DNA from: Microcaldota archaeon | GTDB taxonomy: Archaea > Micrarchaeota > Micrarchaeia > Micrarchaeales > CABMGC01 | Assembly (NCBI GenBank): GCA_027449585.1 | Contig: DAIDLJ010000003.1 | Span: 1 to 38,026, forward strand | Reading direction: 5' to 3' | DNA: 38,026 nucleotides | Shown: positions 32,258-38,026 of the stretch, in pieces | Layout: each line of letters starts with the position of its first letter | Numbering within the stretch: the first letter of the stretch is position 1 | Made by a program: the position numbers and the translations under genes | Notes under the pieces: model-generated | What the model was told of the DNA's origin: nothing | What the model saw: the letters and a program-made list of their open reading frames with translations, nothing else | Databases searched by the model: none

Positions 32258-32599
32258 ATGGCAGGAAAGAAGAGATCTGACACTAGGCTAGCTTCTGTAC
32301 CGGAGGTACTAAACATACTTGAAGACAGGAAGAAGGACAGTGAGTTTGGCTACGAACAGACGCTTGCGTATGAATATGCCACCAAGTTCTCGCAGGTAAA
32401 GGAGTCCGATGCCAAGAAGATGGTAAAGGAACTCGAAGAGCTTGGACTTGAAGAAAAACTTGCTCTGAAGATGGTGGAGATAATGCCGGACAATGCAAGC
32501 CTGGTAAAACTGGTTCTTGCAATGGACAAGAACAGGCAGCCTACGGATGACGATACTGTTGGGAAGATACTGGGAGTAGTGAAGAGCTACTCAAATTAA
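32258..32599 (+). CDS. rpo4: RNA polymerase subunit Rpo4 (RpoF)
   Basis: A 113-aa subunit of the archaeal RNA polymerase stalk, partner of Rpo7. PEVLNILEDRKKDSEFGYEQTLAYEYATKF is the N-terminal tip region, and MVKELEELGLEEKLALKMVEIMP leads into the HRDC-like helical bundle. Length is normal. ATG 32258; a TATA-like TTTAAATT lies near 32207, giving a ~20-25-nt leader. Followed after 18 nt by the DUF655 gene, a pairing commonly seen in archaea. Confidence 0.92.
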   Translation: MAGKKRSDTRLASVPEVLNILEDRKKDSEFGYEQTLAYEYATKFSQVKESDAKKMVKELEELGLEEKLALKMVEIMPDNASLVKLVLAMDKNRQPTDDDTVGKILGVVKSYSN

Positions 32600-32617
32600 T
32601 AAATTTTGGGTGTTGGT

Positions 32618-33199
32618 ATGGTTGAGTTAGAGCAGAGAAGGGAGAATCTGGAGGAGCACGCAATAGTGCTGGACTTCCTACCTACAGGAAGATCCTCCAG
32701 TGCAAGGTCCGAGCCGCTGGTTCAGATGATAGGCGAGGAGAAGTTCACGCTGCTTGAGGCTGTTCCAAAGGTCCCGGAGATAAAGATAGGGGAGAAGGTC
32801 TACATAGGAAAAGGGGAGAGGGACAAGATCGCGATAATAAAGGGTAGGCTTGCATACAACGACCTCACCGAAGTCTCGAAGAACGAGCTCCATACGGCAA
32901 TAACGAATGTGATAAGGGGCAATGAGAAGAAGTTCGTTGGCATATTCAATAGCGCAGGTCCGCTCAACATAAGGATGCACTCGCTAGAGCTGCTGCCTGG
33001 TGTCGGCAAGAAGCATCTGGCCGCCATACTCGATGCGCGTGACGAGAAGCCTTTCGAGAGCTTCGAGGACATAGCAAAGAGGGTGGCTCTTCTGCAGGAT
33101 CCTGTCAAGCTGCTCACCGAAAGGGTAATACTTGAGCTCAAGGGAGAGTCGAGATTCTACATACTTACAAAGATGCCGGCTAGGGAGCATCAATTCTAA
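32618..33199 (+). CDS. DUF655 protein with helix-hairpin-helix
   Basis: A 193-aa archaeal protein of the DUF655 family. An OB-like N-terminal half (EEHAIVLDFLPTGRSS, EIKIGEKVYIGKGERDKI) is followed by a helix-hairpin-helix (LELLPGVGKKHLAAILDARDEKPFESFEDIAKRV). Nucleic-acid binding, probably RNA, is inferred from these folds and from its usual linkage with rpl21e and rpo4. ATG 32618 is preferred to the TTG at 32606. The gene precedes eL21, which here lies on the opposite strand rather than in the usual co-directional order. Confidence 0.88.
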   Translation: MVELEQRRENLEEHAIVLDFLPTGRSSSARSEPLVQMIGEEKFTLLEAVPKVPEIKIGEKVYIGKGERDKIAIIKGRLAYNDLTEVSKNELHTAITNVIRGNEKKFVGIFNSAGPLNIRMHSLELLPGVGKKHLAAILDARDEKPFESFEDIAKRVALLQDPVKLLTERVILELKGESRFYILTKMPAREHQF

Positions 33200-33229
33200 T
33201 TGTAATATTTGAAAAATTAGCAGCAGCGC

Positions 33230-33517
33230 TTAGGCCTTCTCAAGATGCGCCTGGGGCACTATTATCTTGACGGACTTTGACTTTGACGTGGGAACAAGCA
33301 CAACATAGGCGTCCCCCCTCTTCTCTATGACAGTGCCGACCCTTCCCTTGTACCTTGGATGAGGTATGTTCTTCATGTTGCCCTTTGGAAGTATCAGCGC
33401 GCGCTCGCCTATCTGGAAGTTCTTTATGAGCGTAGTTATTCCCATCCTTGAGAGTCGGTGATGCCTGGCAAGTTGCCTTGTTCTTCCGACGAAGAGACCG
33501 TGAGATCTTTGTGACAT
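33230..33517 (-). CDS. rpl21e: Large ribosomal subunit protein eL21
   Basis: A 95-aa 50S protein matching eL21: basic N terminus SQRSHGLFVGRTRQL, then FQIGERALILPKGNMKNIPHPRYKGRVGTVIEKRGDAYVV with the SH3-like core. I placed the start at ATG 33517 rather than 33529, since eL21 begins close to the SxGxxxxxR segment. It converges on DUF655 with a 30-nt gap and diverges from the TBP gene across a region holding a 20-bp dyad. Confidence 0.92.
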   Translation of the reverse strand: MSQRSHGLFVGRTRQLARHHRLSRMGITTLIKNFQIGERALILPKGNMKNIPHPRYKGRVGTVIEKRGDAYVVLVPTSKSKSVKIIVPQAHLEKA

Positions 33518-33530
33518 GCAAATCAGCAAC

Positions 33531-33550
33531 GCTAATTAATCGTAATTAGC
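33531..33550. promoter_or_regulatory. 8-bp inverted repeat in the eL21/TBP divergent region
   Basis: GCTAATTA-ATCG-TAATTAGC is a perfect 8-bp inverted repeat, 14-33 nt upstream of the eL21 ATG and ~20 nt from the TATA-like ATATATAAATA (~33570-33580) that probably serves the TBP gene. It could be an operator for either gene. Its AT-richness makes chance occurrence possible. Confidence 0.4.
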
Positions 33551-33613
33551 AAATACTTGTCCATATCAATATATAAATACCTTTCCAGTAGATATCTTTA
33601 AATAGTGGTAAAG

Positions 33614-33967
33614 ATGGCTAATACGAACTTTGCAAAGACCAAGTCGGGTAAGAGGGTTGAACTGAATACTAAATTCAAGATAGAAAACATAGTTGCAAGC
33701 GCAGATTTGGGGGTCGAACTTGATCTCTATGGCATAGCAAAGGCCTCGCCTGACGTCGATTACGAGCCGGAGCAGTTCCCTGGAGCCATCTGCAAGATAC
33801 ACGAGCCCAAGACCGCGCTGCTTCTCTTCAAGAATGGCAAGATAATCTGCACTGGGGCAAAAACCGAGGCAGACATCAAGAGAGCAATAGACCAGGTCAT
33901 AAAGATAGTAAAGAACTACATACTTGAGGCGAAGGAGAAGCCTGTCGAAGTGAAGGGCAAGAAGTAA
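33614..33967 (+). CDS. Single-repeat TATA-binding protein (half-TBP)
   Basis: A 117-aa protein (120 from GTG 33605) with one TBP repeat at ~22-106: KIENIVASADLGVELDL, YEPEQFPGAICKI, KTALLLFKNGKIICTGAKTEADI. The Phe residues used for DNA kinking (Phe55 in EQFPG, Phe72 in LLLF) and the GAK turn are kept. Archaeal TBP normally has two such repeats in ~180-190 aa. Here the frame ends with a Lys/Glu tail and the stop touches the stop of convergent DedA, so no second repeat can follow. A homodimer could in principle rebuild the saddle. A full-length TBP may exist elsewhere in the genome. Confidence 0.88.
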   Translation: MANTNFAKTKSGKRVELNTKFKIENIVASADLGVELDLYGIAKASPDVDYEPEQFPGAICKIHEPKTALLLFKNGKIICTGAKTEADIKRAIDQVIKIVKNYILEAKEKPVEVKGKK

Positions 33968-34591
33968 TCAGCCCTTTATTCTTTTCATTCCTGCCTTGTA
34001 CACGAAGTAGAGCACTACGGCAAAGAGGGCTAGGACTGCGAACATCACCTGGATGTTTGTTATCGAAAGTGCATAGTATCCGAATACTATCAGCGCAGTA
34101 TTCCATATGAGTGCGCCTATAAGCGAGTAGAGATAGAAGTCCTTTAGGTTCATCTTGGCAAACCCTGCCGGGAAGCTTATCAAGCCCCTTACCACTGGGA
34201 GCATCCTTGATACGAACACCGTGAATGCGCCGTTCTTTGCAAACCATCCGCTAAAAGCCTCAAGCGATGACCTATTTATTCTGAAGGTGCGCAGGTGCCT
34301 GTAAACGACGTCCTTCTCTATGAAATAGGCTATCCAATAGTCCACTGATATTCCTATGGCCGTGCCAACCATTGATGCAACTATTGCAATTATCATGTTT
34401 AGGTTTCCGGTGCGCACAAAGTGGCCTGCGAGTGGAAGTATGACCTCGCTTGGCAGGGGAAGCGACGCGGACTCAAGCGCCATAAGGACGATTATTGCCA
34501 AGTAATCGTAGAGAGACATAAAGGCACTTATCGTTGAATATGTGCCTGAGAGTATGTTCACCATCGCACTTGAGATCGATAATATCAGCAT
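33968..34591 (-). CDS. DedA-family (VTT-domain) membrane protein
   Basis: A 207-aa integral membrane protein with four to five hydrophobic segments. The DedA signatures are present: ESASLPLPSEVILPLAGHFV near the N terminus and FVSRMLPVVRGLISFPAGFAKM in the middle, which line re-entrant loops. The family is linked to lipid scrambling or undecaprenyl-phosphate flipping in bacteria; the archaeal substrate is not known. Two further in-frame ATGs near the start are possible. Its last base touches the end of the TBP gene. Confidence 0.88.
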   Translation of the reverse strand: MLILSISSAMVNILSGTYSTISAFMSLYDYLAIIVLMALESASLPLPSEVILPLAGHFVRTGNLNMIIAIVASMVGTAIGISVDYWIAYFIEKDVVYRHLRTFRINRSSLEAFSGWFAKNGAFTVFVSRMLPVVRGLISFPAGFAKMNLKDFYLYSLIGALIWNTALIVFGYYALSITNIQVMFAVLALFAVVLYFVYKAGMKRIKG

Positions 34592-34642
34592 GCAAAGACC
34601 TTATGCTCAGCAAATCTTTATATTATGTGCAATGGGCTTTGG

Positions 34643-35989
34643 TTATTCTATGTATTGCAGCGTGTTAGTGCTCCCTGCATGGTTTGGTGAGCCTGATACT
34701 ACTATGTACCTCTTTATCCCGCGACTTGCTGCAACCTCCTTTACAAGGCGCAGCATCTTGTCAACGCTGCCATACCCCCTTATCTCTCCGCTGCGCACGC
34801 CGTAGAACATGTTAAGCATTCTCCTCACCTTTGGAGACCTGCTCAGGGCTATTATGTTTGAACTCGGCCTTAGGGCTGAGAGCTTCATGGCCGTGCTGCC
34901 GGTCTGCGTAGGCGCAAATATGCAATCGGTCTTGTAGTTGTCGGCTATCTCTGCGGCTGCGAATGTGATGCTGTCGCTTATCCCGCCGATCTTAAAGCTC
35001 TGATTCCTGCTTGACATCTCCTCGGCGCCCTTCGCCGTGGCTGCAAGAGTCCTTACGGCCTCGACCGGATAGCTGCCTACGGCAGTCTCTTCGCTGAGCA
35101 TTACGCAGTCCGCGCCGCCCATTACCGCGCCTGCTATGTCGTTGACCTCTGCGCGCGTGGGCATTGGGCTATTGACCATACTTGCAAGCATCTGCGTTGC
35201 CACTATGACTGGCTTGTGGTGCTTCATTGATGAGCGTATTATCTTCGCCTGGGCTATTGGAATCCTCTCTACAGGTATCTCAAATGCAAGGTCTCCCCTT
35301 GCGACCATTATGCCATCGGCCTGCGCGGCTATCTCATCGATGTTCTTCACGGCTTCGGCGCGCTCTATCTTGGCCACTATGAACAGCTCTCCGGCCGCCT
35401 TCCTCATCCTAAGTATGTTTTCAGCCGACCTGACAAATGAGAGGCCTATAAAGTCGAAATTGTTTTTCTTGGCAAACTTTGCAAGCTTCACATCCTCTGG
35501 CGTTGGTGGTGCCGCAGTGACATTTCCGTTTCTTATGTTTATGCCCTTCCTGCTCTGCAGCATGCCAGAATTCATGGCCCTGCATATTATGTCGCCTTTA
35601 CTGAGCTTCTTTATGCTAAAACTCATGTATCCGTCCCCTATTGATATGCTAGAACCGGTTGTAAGATAAGGGTAAATATCATGGTCCAGTGGAATCCGTC
35701 CCTCGGAAGGCCTGCCGTACCTGAAAGTCACGGTCTCTCCCTTCTTGACGCTTATCTCCTTCTCCAGAGAGCCAAGCCTTATCTTGGGGCCGGGAAGGTC
35801 TGCAAGAAGTGAGACCTCCTTGCCTTGAATCCTTGATACGCTAAGTATGTTATCGACAGCATCAAGCCAGGACTCCGTGCTTCCATGTGAAAAGTTTATA
35901 CGGAATACGTCTACGTGAGGGACGATCTTTGAAAGCACAGGCCTGCGCTCTATCCCTGGCCCGTAGGTGGCGATTATTTTTGTCTTCAT
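34643..35989 (-). CDS. pyk: Pyruvate kinase
   Basis: A 448-aa glycolytic enzyme transferring phosphate from phosphoenolpyruvate to ADP. Signatures are FRINFSHGS near the N terminus, the catalytic-Lys block IVAKIERAEAV, GIMVARGDLAFEIP, KPVIVATQMLASM, and TRAEVNDIAGAVMGGADCVMLSEETAVGSYP. The C-terminal domain is slightly short, usual for archaeal forms. The start is ATG 35989, with a TATA-like TTTAAATATT ~35-40 nt upstream. Phosphoglycerate mutase, two steps earlier in the pathway, lies 0.8 kb away. Confidence 0.95.
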   Translation of the reverse strand: MKTKIIATYGPGIERRPVLSKIVPHVDVFRINFSHGSTESWLDAVDNILSVSRIQGKEVSLLADLPGPKIRLGSLEKEISVKKGETVTFRYGRPSEGRIPLDHDIYPYLTTGSSISIGDGYMSFSIKKLSKGDIICRAMNSGMLQSRKGINIRNGNVTAAPPTPEDVKLAKFAKKNNFDFIGLSFVRSAENILRMRKAAGELFIVAKIERAEAVKNIDEIAAQADGIMVARGDLAFEIPVERIPIAQAKIIRSSMKHHKPVIVATQMLASMVNSPMPTRAEVNDIAGAVMGGADCVMLSEETAVGSYPVEAVRTLAATAKGAEEMSSRNQSFKIGGISDSITFAAAEIADNYKTDCIFAPTQTGSTAMKLSALRPSSNIIALSRSPKVRRMLNMFYGVRSGEIRGYGSVDKMLRLVKEVAASRGIKRYIVVSGSPNHAGSTNTLQYIE

Positions 35990-36060
35990 GGAATCGAACG
36001 TTCAGATATTGAAAAGGAATATTTAAAAACAAGCAGAGCGGGTTTGACATTTGATGTAGA

Positions 36061-36600
36061 TCAGTATATTATCAGGGATGATATCCGGTGGCTTCCCAGC
36101 CTGAGGCGCCCTTTTAGGGCGGAGAGTTCGACTATGAAGGCAAAGCCAGCAACATTTGCGCCAAGGCTCGTTATCAGGTCTGCAGCGGTGCTTGCGGTGC
36201 CTCCTGTGGCAAGGAGATCGTCGACGACAAGGACGTTGCTCCCCTTCTCCACCGAGTCCTTGTGGATCTCTATTGTCTCAGCGCCATATTCCAGCGTATA
36301 GGTCTTGCCGATCTTGTCGAACGGCAGCTTGCCCTTCTTCCTTATCGGTATGAACCCCTTTCCAAGCTTGTATGCCAGGGCGGATGCAATTATGAAACCC
36401 CTTGCTTCTATCCCAGATATGTAATCAAAGCGGTAATCGGATATGGAGTCCGCAAGCATGTCTATTGATTTCGAGAATGCGTCGCCGTCCTTGAGCAGGG
36501 GCGTTATGTCCCTGAATGTTATTCCCGGCTTTGGATAATTAGGTATTGCCCGTATCCTTGAGCCTATCACTGATTGCGCATCGTAGGTTTTATCAGGCAT
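36061..36600 (-). CDS. apt: Adenine phosphoribosyltransferase
   Basis: A 179-aa type I phosphoribosyltransferase that salvages adenine to AMP with PRPP. IPNYPKPGITFRDITPLL is the adenine-site N terminus, SGIEARGFIIASALAY follows, and LVVDDLLATGGTAST (~124-138) is the PRPP-binding loop. Length is standard. The start is ATG 36600, with a BRE/TATA-like AGAAAGTTATAAATAA ~25-40 nt upstream. The 71-nt gap to pyk suggests independent transcription. Confidence 0.94.
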   Translation of the reverse strand: MPDKTYDAQSVIGSRIRAIPNYPKPGITFRDITPLLKDGDAFSKSIDMLADSISDYRFDYISGIEARGFIIASALAYKLGKGFIPIRKKGKLPFDKIGKTYTLEYGAETIEIHKDSVEKGSNVLVVDDLLATGGTASTAADLITSLGANVAGFAFIVELSALKGRLRLGSHRISSLIIY

Positions 36601-36760
36601 AGGATTAGCTTTTGATTAAAGATTATTTATAACTTTCTAATTCCTTCCAATTCTCCGATCCCCTTATAAATTTCCAGTGCGTTGGTGTGCGGCAATAGCC
36701 GATGCACATCTGCCTGTTATAAATACATTTTATGAGTTGTATGGCTTGAAGGTCTTTCCC

Positions 36761-38002
36761 ATGAAGCTCTTATTCGTGATACTTGACGGCGCTGCGGACA
36801 GGGCAGATGATGCACTTGGAGGGCTGACTCCGCTTCAGGCGGCAAAAATGCCGAATTTGAGGCAGCTGGCATCCGGGTCGGTCAAGGGCATAATGAACCC
36901 GATAGGACAGGGAATAGCGCCAGAGTCCGATGCCGCGGTATTCTCGATACTTGGATATGAGATGTCTTCCTACACCGGAAGAGGGCCGCTCGAGGCTTTT
37001 GGGGCAGGTTTGAAGGTGACGGAGAGGTCGGTTGCATTCAGATGCAATTTTGCAACGATAAACCAAAGCAGGGAGATAATCGACAGGCGCGCAGGCAGGA
37101 TAGACACCCGCGATGCCAAGTCACTGCAGAAGGAGATATCTGAAATAGACCTTGGGATTGAGGGAGTACGATTCAGGTTCAAGTCTACTGTCGGACATAG
37201 GGGAGTGTGCGTATTTTACAGCAGGAGAAAGGATCTATCTTCAAACGTCTCAAATGCAGATATAGGATACGTTAGGAAAGGCAGCATATCGGTAGCCGAA
37301 GAGGCCTCCAGCAAGTTGCTGCCAAAAGTGGTCGCGCTCGACGATTCGAAGGCTGCAGCAAACACTGCAATGATAGTTAACACTTTCATAGACAAGGCTA
37401 TCGAGAAGCTCTCCGGCTCGCAGACCAACGCAGCGAGGGAAAGTGCGGGGCTGCTTAAAGCAAATGCCATACTCTTAAGAGACGCGGGCATGGGGCTGCC
37501 GTCGGTTAAGACGTTCGAGGAGAAGACCGGACTCAACTCCGCATTCCTTGCGGAGATGCCTGTCGAGATGGGCATAGCAAAAGCACTAGGCATGGATCCT
37601 ATAAAAATAAGTAAGATAAAGAACAGGAAGAGGAGATATAGGGCAATGGCCCAGCTGGTAAACGAAAACGCTGGCAGATATGATTTCATATACGTCCACA
37701 TAAAGGGTCCGGATGAGCCAGGGCACGACGGCGATGCCAAGCTCAAGAAAAGGATACTTGAAGAGATAGACGAAGGATTCTTTGCAGGAATAAAGGACCT
37801 CAAGACAGACTTGTGTGTCACGTGCGATCACTCTACGCCGTGCCAAATTAAGGCGCATTCTTCGGATCCTGTTCCGGTTATGCTTAGGCGGCAAAATTCA
37901 AATAAGCATGACGAGATGCAATTTGATGAATCGATAGACGGACTTGGGAGCCTTGGTGTCATGGACGGAAACGAGCTTGTCGACAGGATATTGAAGAGAT
38001 AA
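36761..38002 (+). CDS. apgM: 2,3-bisphosphoglycerate-independent phosphoglycerate mutase, archaeal type
   Basis: A 413-aa alkaline-phosphatase-superfamily mutase interconverting 3- and 2-phosphoglycerate. The metal-site N terminus is VILDGAADR (Asp8), the predicted phosphoserine lies in APESDAAVFSILGYE (Ser56), GRGPLEAFGAGL follows, and the second metal cluster is HIKGPDEPGHDGD plus CDHSTPC. Length matches archaeal ApgM. I use ATG 36761; the track start at 36677 adds 28 residues of no family resemblance and overlaps the TATA-like TTATAAATA at ~36717. Confidence 0.93.
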   Translation: MKLLFVILDGAADRADDALGGLTPLQAAKMPNLRQLASGSVKGIMNPIGQGIAPESDAAVFSILGYEMSSYTGRGPLEAFGAGLKVTERSVAFRCNFATINQSREIIDRRAGRIDTRDAKSLQKEISEIDLGIEGVRFRFKSTVGHRGVCVFYSRRKDLSSNVSNADIGYVRKGSISVAEEASSKLLPKVVALDDSKAAANTAMIVNTFIDKAIEKLSGSQTNAARESAGLLKANAILLRDAGMGLPSVKTFEEKTGLNSAFLAEMPVEMGIAKALGMDPIKISKIKNRKRRYRAMAQLVNENAGRYDFIYVHIKGPDEPGHDGDAKLKKRILEEIDEGFFAGIKDLKTDLCVTCDHSTPCQIKAHSSDPVPVMLRRQNSNKHDEMQFDESIDGLGSLGVMDGNELVDRILKR

Positions 38003-38026
38003 GATAGAATATTGAAGGGATAAAAT

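Noticed and set aside
1-38026. Insertion sequences, integrases, prophage or defence genes
   Set aside because: No transposase, integrase, restriction, toxin or Cas-like protein is visible in any frame, and no long direct or inverted repeats were noticed.

Overview
The window is archaeal and probably comes from a small-genome DPANN lineage. Micrarchaeota is my best guess, from gene content and style only; I could not run a phylogeny. Archaeal hallmarks are Rpo4 (RpoF), a TBP-family protein, eS26, eL21, aEF-1-beta with its partner zinc-ribbon protein, Sec61-beta, DUF655, an archaeal-type phosphoglycerate mutase, Rad50 with a zinc hook, PolX and FtsZ. TATA-like boxes lie 25-45 nt upstream of many starts, and genes are packed with 0-60 nt gaps, often sharing or abutting start and stop codons.

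Layout. 1-4.5 kb: the 3' end of an unknown gene, an orphan MinD-like ATPase, tRNA-Leu(CAG), a YchF-type GTPase, a membrane protein, Sec61-beta and an AbrB-type regulator. 4.5-8.5 kb: a tight + strand run of NAD(P)H-hydrate dehydratase, a COG1078-type HD phosphohydrolase and ArgRS. 8.6-10.7 kb: three tandem divergent paralogs of an unrecognised family. 10.7-14.2 kb: a B-box-like membrane protein and eS26, divergent from an RpiB-like protein, an HTH regulator and glutamate dehydrogenase. 14.2-17.1 kb: a MoxR AAA+ ATPase/VWA pair with a Gln/Gly-rich linker. 17.1-22.8 kb: PolX, FtsZ, Rad50, aEF-1-beta and a 55-aa zinc ribbon absent from the ORF track. 22.9-29.1 kb is more accessory: tRNA-Arg(GCG), a DUF1861 beta-propeller, an Sm-like protein, a cysteine-less DsbA-like membrane protein, a 2H phosphoesterase with a cupin protein, tRNA-Arg(CCU), two GNAT-like proteins (one truncated) and an ACT-domain protein. 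29.1-32.1 kb: a second MoxR ATPase and two tandem ankyrin-repeat proteins. 32.2-34.6 kb: Rpo4, DUF655, eL21, a single-repeat TBP and DedA. 34.6-38 kb: pyruvate kinase, adenine phosphoribosyltransferase and phosphoglycerate mutase.

Most genes serve core functions (translation, transcription, division, repair, lower glycolysis, amino-acid/nitrogen metabolism). The most unusual signals are: (i) a TBP gene encoding only one of the usual two repeats and ending exactly at the stop of a convergent neighbour; (ii) a nearly identical 24-nt promoter element (23/24) at the same distance from the starts of the MoxR-VWA and ankyrin operons, 15 kb apart; (iii) a nearly perfectly symmetric divergent promoter between eS26 and an RpiB-like gene that seems to lack a normal start codon; (iv) four divergent gene pairs that appear to share one TATA box; and (v) the tandem triplet of unknown paralogs.
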